From: Haloarcula halophila
GTDB taxonomy: Archaea; Halobacteriota; Halobacteria; Halobacteriales; Haloarculaceae
Reading direction: 5' to 3'
Assembly: GCF_029278565.1 (NCBI RefSeq)
Contig: NZ_CP119559.1
Span: 186,001-250,000, forward strand
Length of the DNA: 64,000 bases
The position numbers were made by a program, and so were the translations under genes. This document shows, in pieces, positions 25,892-34,476 of this stretch (position 1 is the stretch's first letter; the number at the start of each line of letters is the position of its first letter). Under the pieces are notes generated by a model. It searched no databases. It saw nothing but the letters and a program-made list of their open reading frames with translations, and had not been told where the DNA came from.

Positions 25892-26135
25892 CGGTTCTCC
25901 CGGGAGACTGTCTGTCTACCGACGACTGCGACGAGCGCTTCTGCCGAGGAACCCAGGGTGTCACCGACGCTTCAGTTGCGTCGCTCCGATCTGTCAGCTT
26001 CGGCATTCGATCGCCGGAGCCACCGACGCCGGTGTCGCGAACCACTAACCCAGTGTGTCTACCGGGATTCGAGGGGCACCTCTCGCTACGGTCGAACTGA
26101 TGGCTCAGATACATTGTGGTTAATCGTGAGTAATG

Positions 26136-26174
26136 TTATTAGTCTCCCAGGTAGACAATCGTTCACGAGGGTGA
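26136..26174 (+). promoter_or_regulatory. Promoter and Shine-Dalgarno of the ETF operon
   Basis: TTATTAG at 26136-26142 looks like the TATA box. GAGGGTGA at 26167-26174 matches the haloarchaeal anti-SD at seven of eight bases, 7 nt before the etfB ATG. Most genes here lack an SD, so this start is unusually well marked. The remaining 240 nt back to the ferredoxin gene show nothing I can name. Confidence 0.55.
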
Positions 26175-26181
26175 GAAACTC

Positions 26182-27036
26182 ATGCACACAGTAGTTCTGA
26201 CGAAGGGCGTCCCCGACTTCCGGGAGGGGCAGGTCTCCTTCGACGAGGACGGCCACCTCGAACGAGGGAAGACGCCGACGGTGATGAACCCGAACGACAA
26301 GCACGCGCTCCGTGCGGCGTTCCAGACGAAGGTCCGCAACGGCGGGCACGTCTCCCTGATGAGTATGGGGCCGCCGGGCTACAAGGAGGTGTTACAGGAG
26401 GGGATGCGTGACGTCTACGCCGACGACCTCTATCTGCTCTCGGACCGGGAGATGGGGGCGGCAGACACCTGGGCGACGGCGATGACCGTCGCGACCGGTC
26501 TCCAGCAGCTGGAAAACGAACCCGACCTCGTGTTCGCCGGGTTCAAGACCGCCGACGGGGAGACCGGCCACACCGGGCCACAGACCGCCTGGTGTCTCGA
26601 CTGGCCGACGATCACACACGCCATCTCGCTTGACATCGACGAGGCGGAGCGCCGGGTCCGGGCGAAACGGCTCGTCGACGGCGACGTCTCCGAGATCGAG
26701 ACCGTCGAGGCCCCGATGCCGTGTTTTGTCGTCGCAGACCCCGAGTTCGAACCGACCTACCGGAAGGCCAGCCACCGGCTGAAACACAAGGACCTCCGCG
26801 AGGAGACCCGGGCGCGGGCCGAGAACTACGAGGACCACGTGACCGTCTGGGATCACGAGGATCTCAACCTCGACCCGGACTACATCGGGCTGGACGGCTC
26901 CCCGACCATCGTCGCCGGCGTCGACCCGATCCCGAAAGCCCCCTCCGAGCGGGAGGCAACTCACGTCGAGGCCGGCGACGACGCCGGGATGGAACAGGTA
27001 CTGGACGAACTGACGCCGTTTGCGGCAGGTGACTGA
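26182..27036 (+). CDS. etfB: Electron transfer flavoprotein subunit beta (FixA-like)
   Basis: A 284-aa ETF beta subunit. Family features include the N-terminal VVLTKGVPDF, VMNPNDKHAL, the AMP/FAD-binding VFAGFKTADGETGHTGPQ and the recognition-loop region ETVEAPMPCFVV. It pairs with the alpha subunit to carry electrons from acyl-CoA or other dehydrogenases to the quinone pool. It is followed 2 nt later by etfA and then fixC. The GETGHTGP motif is typical of Fix/bifurcation-type groups as well as archaeal ETFs, so mode is unresolved. Confidence 0.92.
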   Translation: MHTVVLTKGVPDFREGQVSFDEDGHLERGKTPTVMNPNDKHALRAAFQTKVRNGGHVSLMSMGPPGYKEVLQEGMRDVYADDLYLLSDREMGAADTWATAMTVATGLQQLENEPDLVFAGFKTADGETGHTGPQTAWCLDWPTITHAISLDIDEAERRVRAKRLVDGDVSEIETVEAPMPCFVVADPEFEPTYRKASHRLKHKDLREETRARAENYEDHVTVWDHEDLNLDPDYIGLDGSPTIVAGVDPIPKAPSEREATHVEAGDDAGMEQVLDELTPFAAGD

Positions 27037-27038
27037 CG

Positions 27039-28700
27039 ATGGTCGAGATCGACCCCACAGAACACGAGATCGCCGAACTCGGACCGAAGATCAAAGACGT
27101 GGACGACGCCGACGAACTCCGGGAGATGCGCTCCCTGGAGGAAGCCGGCGAGGATCGGGTCCCAGTCAAGACACTGATCCAGAGTCGCATCGACAAACTC
27201 GAAGACGAGGGCGACGACGAGATCGACCCCCAGACCGTCGACCTCTCGGAGTTGACCGTCGCCGACATCGCGAACCTGGTCCGGGACGTCGACGACGGCG
27301 ACGTGCTCCGGGATATGCTCGACCGGGAGCAGGAGGGGAAGAACCGCAAGACGGCCATCTCTCGGATCGAGAGCCGGATCGAGTCGGTCGAAGGCAGCGA
27401 CGACGAGGACGGCGAGGTCGGCGAAGTCGAGTACGTCCCGCCCGAGGAGAAGTATCCCGACTTGGACCATCCGACCAACGACAAGCAGTGGGTCGAGGGG
27501 ACCGTCGGCGCCGAGTACCGGGACATGTGGGTCTACTGTGAGACCCAGGCCGGCGAACTCGTCGACGTCTCGAAGGAGATGCTCGGCAAGGCCCGCCAAC
27601 TGATGGACCAGTACAACGAGGAGTACGAGGCGGACGAGCGGGTCGTCGCTGTCCTGATCGGTGCCGACGCCAGCGACCACGTCGAGGACGTGATCGCCTA
27701 CGGCGCGGATCTGGTGGTCTACCACGAGGACGAGCGACTCGACCGGTTCCGACACAAGCCCTATACGGCGATCTTCTGTGACATGGCCCGGGCAGGGGGC
27801 GAGTTGGCAGCCGGGGGACGTGAGGCGGTCGACTGGAAGGACTACCACGAACCCCGTTACACCCTCTTTCCGGCGACGAACAACGGCCGGGACCTCTCGG
27901 CGCTGGTCCAGGGGGAACTCGACTCCGGGCTGGCCTCGGACTGTTCGGGGCTGTACATCGATGAGGCGATGATCTCGAACCCGGCCAAAACCGGGAAGGC
28001 CGGCGACAAGAAGGAGTTCGAACGCGTCCTGCACATGAAGCGGCCGGACTTCTCCGGGTTCGAGTACTCGACGATCCTCTGTATCGACAAGCCCAACCGT
28101 GACTTCCACCCGCAGGGCGCGTCGGTGATTCCGGGCAGTTTCGAGATTCCGGAGCCGGACCCCGAGCGGGAGGCCGAGGTGGTCGACTACGAGATGACTC
28201 TCGACGACGACTGGTTCCTCGTCGAGGTCACCGAGTTCGACCGGCTCTCGGGCGGTGTCGACCTCACCGGGAACGAGGTCGTCGTCGCCGTCGGCCGGGG
28301 CATCGGCGACGATCCCACGAAGGGCGTCGAACTGGCGCTGGATCTCGTCGACGCCTTCGACGAGGCCGACTTGGGGCTCTCGCGGGGGGTCATCACCTCC
28401 TCGTATTCGTTCGACGGCCACGTCGAGCAGTACATCACCGAGGAGCGCCAGATCGGCGAGTCCGGCCAGGAGGTCCAGCCGGACGTCTACATCGCCGCGG
28501 GCATCTCCGGGGCGATCCAGCACAAGGTCGGCTGTGACGAGTCCGACACGATCGTCGCGATCAACACCAACGCGGACGCCGACATCGCGGACTTCTCGGA
28601 CTACGTGATCGAGGGCGACCTCTTCGAGGTCCTCCCCCGACTCACCGAGGCCGTCGAGCGCGGTGAACTGGCCGCGGCCGTGGAGGCCAGCGATGACTGA
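27039..28700 (+). CDS. etfA: Electron transfer flavoprotein subunit alpha with duplicated N-terminal module
   Basis: A 553-aa protein, about 220 residues longer than a typical ETF alpha. The FAD domain at the C-terminus shows AVGRGIGDD, QPDVYIAAGISGAIQH, IVAINTNADADI and YVIEGDLFEVLPRLTE. Residues 1-120 are an extra acidic helical region with two related copies, at about 15-51 and 78-114, each with DVDD-x-D-x-LR-x-M and a closing SRI. Residues 120-320 are the usual alpha N-domain. The gene overlaps fixC by 8 nt. The added module has no Cys and so is not a ferredoxin domain; its role is unknown. Confidence 0.92.
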   Translation: MVEIDPTEHEIAELGPKIKDVDDADELREMRSLEEAGEDRVPVKTLIQSRIDKLEDEGDDEIDPQTVDLSELTVADIANLVRDVDDGDVLRDMLDREQEGKNRKTAISRIESRIESVEGSDDEDGEVGEVEYVPPEEKYPDLDHPTNDKQWVEGTVGAEYRDMWVYCETQAGELVDVSKEMLGKARQLMDQYNEEYEADERVVAVLIGADASDHVEDVIAYGADLVVYHEDERLDRFRHKPYTAIFCDMARAGGELAAGGREAVDWKDYHEPRYTLFPATNNGRDLSALVQGELDSGLASDCSGLYIDEAMISNPAKTGKAGDKKEFERVLHMKRPDFSGFEYSTILCIDKPNRDFHPQGASVIPGSFEIPEPDPEREAEVVDYEMTLDDDWFLVEVTEFDRLSGGVDLTGNEVVVAVGRGIGDDPTKGVELALDLVDAFDEADLGLSRGVITSSYSFDGHVEQYITEERQIGESGQEVQPDVYIAAGISGAIQHKVGCDESDTIVAINTNADADIADFSDYVIEGDLFEVLPRLTEAVERGELAAAVEASDD

Positions 28701-30351
28701 GTACGAGTCTTACGAGGCCGTCGTCGTCGGCTGTGGTCCCGGCGGGGCCGCGGCCGCGGCGACGCTCGCACGCAACGGCGTCGAGACCCTCGTCTTGGAA
28801 CGGGGCGTCGACGCCGGGTCGAAGAACGTCTCGGGCGGGCTCATCTACGCCGAGGAGTCCGCGCCCTACACGATCGACAGTCTGTTTCCCGACTTTCGTG
28901 AGCAGGCCAGCGAGCGCCCGGTGACGGAGAACTACATCCACAACATCGCCGGCAAGCAGGTCAAATCCTTCGACATCGGCGACCTGCACCACCACGACAC
29001 CGAGTGGGCCGACTCGGTGTTGCGCCGGACGATGGACTCCTGGCTCGCCCAGCGGGTCCACGAACTCACCCGCGAGACGGGGGGCGGTCTCCTGACGGAG
29101 GTACGGGTCACCGGGCTGTTTCGCGAGCGCGGCGAGATCGTCGGTGTCACCTGTGAGGAGATCGATCCCATCGAGGCCGACATCGTCGTCGCCGCCGATG
29201 GGGTCAACTCCGAACTCGCACGCGATGCGGGGCTGATGGACTGGGACGACCCCGAGGAGTGGTTCCAGGGCGTCAAAGCCGTCGTCGAGATGGAGCCCGA
29301 GACGATCAACGACCGGTTCGACATCGGTGACGACGAGGGGGTCGCTCACCTGTTCTCGGGCGACCTCTTCGACGGCGTCCGCGGCGGTGGCTTCCTCTAC
29401 ACCAACGAGGCGTCGCTCTCGATCGGGACCGTCTTCCACCTGGACTCGATCGCCGAGGAGGAGGCCGAACCCCACGAACTACTCGACGGCCTGCTGACCC
29501 ACCCGCTGCTGGCCCAGTGGCTCGGCGACGACTACGAGGAACTGGAGTACAGCGCGAAACTCGTCCCGGACTCGAAGAAGGTGGCTCACACCTCGCCCCA
29601 CCGTGATCGGCTGGTCTTCGTCGGCGACGCCGCCGGCCAGATGCAGGCCCAGGGACCGATCATCAAGGGGATGAACCACGCCGTGACAGCCGGCGCCCTG
29701 GCCGCCGAGGCGTTCACCGAGGCTCGGACACGGGGAGACCCCCACGCCGCCGGCGACCGCTACGAGCAGAAACTACACGACGAGGGCGTGATGGACAAGC
29801 TCCGGCCGACGAGCTACAACGTCGTCGGGAAACTCGGGGAGGTCGGACCCATCGACGATCTCTCGAACGCTATCGCCGACTCCGCGGTCGGCCGGTTCGG
29901 CGTCCGCGCGGCCGGTGGCCTGCTCGAACGGGCCTACGCCTCGCCGACGCTGGTCTCGATGATCCCCGACACCAAACTGCCCTACGTCACCCTCCCGACC
30001 GTCATCGCGGAGGAACTGGGCGACTACGTCACCGACGAGAACACGGTCGAACCGCCGGAACTGGACGACCGCATCGGCGACCTGACCTACGACGTGGGCG
30101 ACCCCCACATCGAACTGGTCGACAACTCCTTCGAGGCCTCCGGGACGGCCGTGACGGCCTGTCCGGTCAGCGCCAAGGAGTTCGGCGGGGGCTGTTACCG
30201 CGACGAACTGGTCCAGACGAACGGTCACGAGGAACACCTCGTGAGTCTGGACACCCAGCCTTGCGTCGAGTGTGGCACCTGCGCCGTCGTCGCCGACACC
30301 GACTGGGAACACCCCGCCGGCGGGAAGGGCGTCGACTACACGCAGGGATGA
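28693..30351 (+). CDS. FixC-type ETF-quinone oxidoreductase with fused Fe-S tail
   Basis: A 552-aa flavoprotein from the ATG at 28693. The FAD motif is VVVGCGPGGAAAAATLARNG near residue 8; the second is RLVFVGDAAGQMQAQGPIIKGMNHA. The C-terminus keeps the ETF-QO cluster pattern: Cys490-Pro, then Cys524-x2-Cys527-x2-Cys530 (CVECGTC), enough for one [4Fe-4S] cluster, so FixC and FixX functions are on one chain. It would pass electrons from ETF to menaquinone at the membrane surface. It overlaps etfA upstream and the next small gene by ATGA. Confidence 0.93.
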   Translation: MTEYESYEAVVVGCGPGGAAAAATLARNGVETLVLERGVDAGSKNVSGGLIYAEESAPYTIDSLFPDFREQASERPVTENYIHNIAGKQVKSFDIGDLHHHDTEWADSVLRRTMDSWLAQRVHELTRETGGGLLTEVRVTGLFRERGEIVGVTCEEIDPIEADIVVAADGVNSELARDAGLMDWDDPEEWFQGVKAVVEMEPETINDRFDIGDDEGVAHLFSGDLFDGVRGGGFLYTNEASLSIGTVFHLDSIAEEEAEPHELLDGLLTHPLLAQWLGDDYEELEYSAKLVPDSKKVAHTSPHRDRLVFVGDAAGQMQAQGPIIKGMNHAVTAGALAAEAFTEARTRGDPHAAGDRYEQKLHDEGVMDKLRPTSYNVVGKLGEVGPIDDLSNAIADSAVGRFGVRAAGGLLERAYASPTLVSMIPDTKLPYVTLPTVIAEELGDYVTDENTVEPPELDDRIGDLTYDVGDPHIELVDNSFEASGTAVTACPVSAKEFGGGCYRDELVQTNGHEEHLVSLDTQPCVECGTCAVVADTDWEHPAGGKGVDYTQG

Positions 30352-30707
30352 GCCACCAGTACCACGATCGCATCCGGGCACTGGAACGGCGGGCCGAGCG
30401 GGCCGGGGAGTCGCTGGACCCGGACCCGCCGGCCGAGGACCGCGCGATGGAACTGCTTCGGGAAGGGTTCGGACCGACCGTCTCGCTGTACTGTGAGGCC
30501 CGGACCGGCGATTCCTGGGTCCGCTTCGGCGAATCCGAGTTCGAGCGCCTGGAGGCGACGATGAACGACTGGCTGGCGTTGTACGCCCGGTGTTACGGCG
30601 TCGAACTGGAGACCACCCACACCGTCCGCGAGGCAGCCGAACTGCTCGTGGACACGCACAACGTCAGGGACGTCGCCGTGGTGCTCACCGGCGTTCCGGA
30701 GCGGTAA
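30348..30707 (+). CDS. Hypothetical protein coupled to the ETF operon (119 aa)
   Basis: Its ATG overlaps the fixC stop (ATGA), so it is translated with the ETF genes. The protein is acidic and helical (RIRALERRAERAGESL, ATMNDWLALYARCYG), with a C-terminal segment VREAAELLVDTHNVRDVAVVLTG. No family is recognised. Tight coupling suggests a role in assembly or regulation of the ETF system, but nothing in the sequence proves it. Confidence 0.75.
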   Translation: MSHQYHDRIRALERRAERAGESLDPDPPAEDRAMELLREGFGPTVSLYCEARTGDSWVRFGESEFERLEATMNDWLALYARCYGVELETTHTVREAAELLVDTHNVRDVAVVLTGVPER

Positions 30708-30767
30708 CGTATCACTGAAAAAATAACGTGATAAAAGATTAAGTTCTGTGTCGTGGTACCAGTACAC

Positions 30768-31499
30768 ATGGAGTTGACTGAACCGCTGCAGTTCGACCAC
30801 GCCGATCGGAAAGACATCTACGAGTACGTCGAGTCACACGGCTCGGTCGACCCCGAGGAGGCACGCAGAGCCCTCCGGATGGAAGCCCACCCGTTCGGAC
30901 ACCACGTCGCGATCATGAAACGCGACGGCGTGCTCACGGAGGCAGACGGGGAACTCCGCATCGCCTACGAGGGCAGCGGCGAGGAGGAGTTCGAGGCCGA
31001 CGACGTGGAGTATACGATCCGGCAGGCCCGTCAGGAGGATCTGACCGGCCTCGTCGGGGCGATCCGCGCGGCGATCGGGAGCGGCGAGTACGTCGACGCC
31101 GAGACGGTCGCCGACGTGATCGACACCGAGGGCGTCCTGTTGCGGCACAACGAACTGGAGTCACGCATCTTCTTCGTCGCCTGCATCGACAACGACGTGA
31201 TCGGCTGGGTCCACCTCAAACATCCCGAGATCGCCAAACGCAACCACACCGCCGAACTCACGCTGGGCGTGCTCGCACAGTACCGGGGGAACGGTATCGG
31301 GTCGCGACTGTTGACCCGCGGCACCGACTGGGCCAGGGACCACGGCTACGAGAAACTGTACAACTCCGTCCCTTCATCGAACGAGAACGCGATCGAGTTC
31401 CTCGAAGTCCACGGCTGGGAGACTGAAGCGGTGCGTGAGGACCACTACAAGATCGACGGTGAGTACGCCGACGAGGTGATGCTCGCCAAGTCGCTCTAG
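30768..31499 (+). CDS. GNAT N-acetyltransferase with N-terminal winged-helix domain
   Basis: A 243-aa protein from the ATG at 30768, with a TATA-like ATAAAAG about 30-37 nt upstream. Residues 14-65 look like a winged helix (RKDIYEYVESHGSVDPEEARRAL, VAIMKRDGVL). Residues 80-243 are a GNAT fold, with the acetyl-CoA pyrophosphate loop LAQYRGNGIGSRLL and the later NENAIEFLEVHGWETEAV. The acceptor is unknown. HTH plus GNAT suggests a regulator that acetylates, or a DNA-bound enzyme. It converges with the small zinc protein; the two stops overlap. Confidence 0.85.
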   Translation: MELTEPLQFDHADRKDIYEYVESHGSVDPEEARRALRMEAHPFGHHVAIMKRDGVLTEADGELRIAYEGSGEEEFEADDVEYTIRQARQEDLTGLVGAIRAAIGSGEYVDAETVADVIDTEGVLLRHNELESRIFFVACIDNDVIGWVHLKHPEIAKRNHTAELTLGVLAQYRGNGIGSRLLTRGTDWARDHGYEKLYNSVPSSNENAIEFLEVHGWETEAVREDHYKIDGEYADEVMLAKSL

Positions 31500-31660
31500 A
31501 GCCACTCGTCTTCGTGGCCAGCCAGCGGTTCCGGGACGACGCCGTCTTTCCGAGCCCACACCCTCGCGTGGGCCGTACAGACCCGTCGGTTCTCCGCCCA
31601 TGGGACGTGTAGTTCCACCGCAACCTCGTTCTCACAGCCCGATTCCGCACAGGTCGTCAT
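31496..31660 (-). CDS. 54-aa zinc-finger protein at the end of the tmcA operon
   Basis: A short gene read as MTTCAESGCENEVAVELHVP and onward to a stop that overlaps the stop of the GNAT gene. Cys4, Cys9, Cys28 and His31 (C-x4-C ... C-x2-H) form a likely zinc site. Its ATG overlaps the DUF456 stop as ATGA, the same junction used between tmcA and DUF456, which strongly supports real translation. Small zinc-finger proteins of this kind are frequent in haloarchaea and mostly uncharacterised. No function is claimed. Confidence 0.8.
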   Translation of the reverse strand: MTTCAESGCENEVAVELHVPWAENRRVCTAHARVWARKDGVVPEPLAGHEDEWL

Positions 31661-32172
31661 AGGAGCGCGACGCCCAGCATCGCCACCAGCATCGATCCGG
31701 TGAGCAGTGCCTGGACGATCCCGGAGGCCAGCATACCGACAGTGGTGACCAGCGCGGCCTTGAGACCCTTGCGGGCGTCCTCCTGGCGGTAGAACTCCAG
31801 GGCGAAGACAGTGATCGCGACGCCCAACAGGATGCCGAGCGGACCGGTCACGAAAAACAGTACCAGGCCCACGAGCCCGGCGGCGACGGCCGTCTTCGTC
31901 GAGGCACCCCCGACCCGGGCAGCGACCGCGCCGCCGGCGAAGTCGACGAGCCAGGTGAACGCACCGATCATCGTGAGGGCCGCGAGGACGACGATCCCGG
32001 GGTCGCTCATCCCGGTTCCGACCCAGTAGACGTAGACGCCGGCGAGCGAGAGGGGCGCTCCGGGGACCTGTGGCACGAGACTCCCGACGACACCGGCGAC
32101 CAGCAAGACGAACGCGAGCACGAGGAGTGTCGTCTCGAAACCGAGGACCGGCAGGGGCAGGGGCAAGTTCAT
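31657..32172 (-). CDS. DUF456 membrane protein
   Basis: A 171-aa protein of five to six hydrophobic helices. It matches DUF456, with the PQVPGAPLSLAGVYVYW motif after the first helices, GGAVAARVGGASTKTAVAAGLVG in the middle and RQEDARKGLKAALVT near the end. The family is widespread and of unknown function. It is coupled to tmcA upstream and to the 54-aa zinc protein downstream by ATGA overlaps, so it belongs to a three-gene unit. Confidence 0.9.
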   Translation of the reverse strand: MNLPLPLPVLGFETTLLVLAFVLLVAGVVGSLVPQVPGAPLSLAGVYVYWVGTGMSDPGIVVLAALTMIGAFTWLVDFAGGAVAARVGGASTKTAVAAGLVGLVLFFVTGPLGILLGVAITVFALEFYRQEDARKGLKAALVTTVGMLASGIVQALLTGSMLVAMLGVALL

Positions 32173-34397
32173 CTATCGAGTTCCTCCTGTACGCTGGTGT
32201 CTCCGTACAGACGCGTCAATCTTTCGACGGCTCCGCCAAGCGTCCGCATACACTGGCGCTGGGAGACGAACCCCAGTTCCTCGGTGACGGCCTGCCAGGG
32301 CCGTGCCTGGAGGGCTTTCATGACGAGCAGTCGCTCCTCGCGGTCGGTCAGGGCCGTCGGGTCCGCGGGGGCGACCAGATGGCGGAGCGCCAGCCGGCGG
32401 AACGGTTCGGGATCGGTCTCCAGGATCGACGCGCCGCCGGGGACGCCGGCCACGACGCGCCACTCCCACTCCGAGAGGGCAGGGTTCGGGGTCGCATCCA
32501 CCGATCGGAGGAGCGCCCGGACGACATCCGGGTCGGCGTCGGAAACCGGGTCCGAAAGCACCGCTGCTGCCCGATCACAGAGCCATTCCGAATGGCGGTC
32601 CGCGAGCGCCCGGCCGGCTGGCGAAGACGGCGAGAGCATCACCGCCGAGTACTCCCCGCTGGCGTCGTTTCGCGAGGTCGAGACGTGGACGGTCCGGTAC
32701 CCGTTCGCCCGCCAGAACCGGACGAGTTCGGGGGTCGCGCCGTAGCTGACGCCGAGCCAGTCGATCCCGTCCGCCTCGTGGTCGCGGATCTCGTCGAGTA
32801 GTTTCGAGCCCAGCCCTCGGGACCGCGCGGCGGCGTGGGTCGCGATGCGGAGTACCCGCCGGCCGACCGGGACGCCGGCCGTCTCGTCGCGGAGTTGCGT
32901 CGTCAACACGTCGGGAATCATGTTCCCCCGGATGCGGCCGCCCTCGTACATCCTCGCCCTGGTTTCGGCTGAGAGACCGCCTTCGCGGGCCAGTAGCGCC
33001 ACCGAGACGACGTGGCCGTCCTGGAGGAGTGCGTGTACCGAGAGGTTCGGCGCGTCCAGTACGCGGGCCAGATCGCCCGGCTCCGTCCGGTAGTGAGCCA
33101 GCACGAGTAGGCCGAAGACCTCCCGAAGCAGATGTTCGTCGGCCAGCAGGTCGGCGGTCGTCAGCCGCCGGTGGCTGACCGTCTCCGGGGTCGCGTCCGC
33201 GACGAGCGGGTCCACCGTCGGTCGGGCGTCCAGCAACAGCGCCCGGAACGCCCAGCTCTCGACCGGATCGGCCGGCGCGTACCGGATCGGCGTCGTCATC
33301 GTCACGTCGGTGACCTCGTGGTCGCTGTCGGCCAAGTGGTCCCGGAAGCGGACGTCGAAACTGCGGCCCGCACCCTCGTAGCCGTGGACGGTCGTGGTGA
33401 ACGCCACAGCGGGAGCCCCGAGCAGCGCCCGGAGCCGATGGACCGGGAGCGCGGCGGCCTCGTCGACGATCACCACGTCGGCTGTCCCCAGCGACTCGAC
33501 GGCACTGTCAGGTTGTTCGAAGCGGATCTCCCCACCATTCACGGCGAGCCGCCTGGGGGGATCGGCGTCGTCCCGGTCGACCGCGACATCGAGCGTCTCG
33601 AACAGGTCGCTCGCGCGTGTGAACAGCTCGGCGGCGCTGCGGTACTGTGGCGCCGTCACGAGGACGTGTTGCCCGTCCAGCGCGAGGTTCGCGGCCGCTA
33701 GCCCGGCCGCGCTGGACTTTCCCCGTCCCCTGTCGGCCTCGACCACGACGGCGTGTCCGGCCGCCGACAGCGTCTCGAAGGCACGGACCGCACGCACCTG
33801 GTCGTCCGTGAGACAGGCGGCGTAGCTCTCCGGGCGAAAGGACGCGTCAGCTGGCGGTTCTGGGGGCTGTCGCTGCCGGCGTGGCGGCGGGTCGGTCAGC
33901 CCGTCGCGTTCGACCGTGTCGGTGTCGACGTCGACGACGGCGATCCCACGATGCGCACGGAGCGTCTCGACGACGCGGCGTCTGAAGTGGCCGGTCACGT
34001 CCCCGACTTCGAACGGTGGGACCGCCAGCGTCTCGTCGAAGGCGTCCCGTCGCTCGGACCACTCGTCCAGCGGCGGCGTCAGTAGAACGAGCAGGCCGCC
34101 GCCGTCGACGGCCCCGACCGCGGTACCCAGCGCGTTCGGTCGTAGTTCGTCGTGGACGTCCAGCACGACCGCGGTCCGGGTCCGACCGAGCAGTTCGGAG
34201 GCCTGCGACTGGGGGTACTGCTCGCAGTCGAGGAACGGTTCTGGACCGACCAGTGTCGTCCCCGACCACGGTATCTCGGCGGCCTCCAGCGCGGTGGCGG
34301 CTCGTTTGCGCGTCCGCTTTCGGCCGCCGGACAGCACGAGGACGCGTCGCTCGTCGGCTCGTCGCGCCTCGGCTCTGAGCGACCGCGCGATCTCCAT
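32169..34397 (-). CDS. tmcA: tRNA(Met) cytidine acetyltransferase TmcA
   Basis: A 742-aa protein from the ATG at 34397; the longer frame to 34949 only mirrors the gene on the other strand. Order: N-terminal DUF1726-like domain (about 1-180), a RecD-like helicase module with Walker A (EADRGRGKSSAAGL) and Walker B-like VVIVDEAAALP, a GNAT domain (LRIATHAAARSRGLGSKLL) and a C-terminal tRNA-binding region. TmcA uses acetyl-CoA and ATP to make N4-acetylcytidine; in archaea the family modifies tRNA and many other RNA sites. It heads the tmcA-DUF456-zinc protein operon. Confidence 0.94.
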   Translation of the reverse strand: MEIARSLRAEARRADERRVLVLSGGRKRTRKRAATALEAAEIPWSGTTLVGPEPFLDCEQYPQSQASELLGRTRTAVVLDVHDELRPNALGTAVGAVDGGGLLVLLTPPLDEWSERRDAFDETLAVPPFEVGDVTGHFRRRVVETLRAHRGIAVVDVDTDTVERDGLTDPPPRRQRQPPEPPADASFRPESYAACLTDDQVRAVRAFETLSAAGHAVVVEADRGRGKSSAAGLAAANLALDGQHVLVTAPQYRSAAELFTRASDLFETLDVAVDRDDADPPRRLAVNGGEIRFEQPDSAVESLGTADVVIVDEAAALPVHRLRALLGAPAVAFTTTVHGYEGAGRSFDVRFRDHLADSDHEVTDVTMTTPIRYAPADPVESWAFRALLLDARPTVDPLVADATPETVSHRRLTTADLLADEHLLREVFGLLVLAHYRTEPGDLARVLDAPNLSVHALLQDGHVVSVALLAREGGLSAETRARMYEGGRIRGNMIPDVLTTQLRDETAGVPVGRRVLRIATHAAARSRGLGSKLLDEIRDHEADGIDWLGVSYGATPELVRFWRANGYRTVHVSTSRNDASGEYSAVMLSPSSPAGRALADRHSEWLCDRAAAVLSDPVSDADPDVVRALLRSVDATPNPALSEWEWRVVAGVPGGASILETDPEPFRRLALRHLVAPADPTALTDREERLLVMKALQARPWQAVTEELGFVSQRQCMRTLGGAVERLTRLYGDTSVQEELDR

Positions 34398-34476
34398 ACC
34401 GGTGGTGGTCGACCCCGCGATATGGGCCTGACGGTCGTCCAGACTGCTTTTGGGGACAGCACGTGGACCTTCCGCC

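Noticed and set aside
26961-28523. A 520-aa open frame antisense to etfA
   Set aside because: Same antisense artefact; the composition (Asp, Val, Arg, His) is that of reverse-read haloarchaeal codons.
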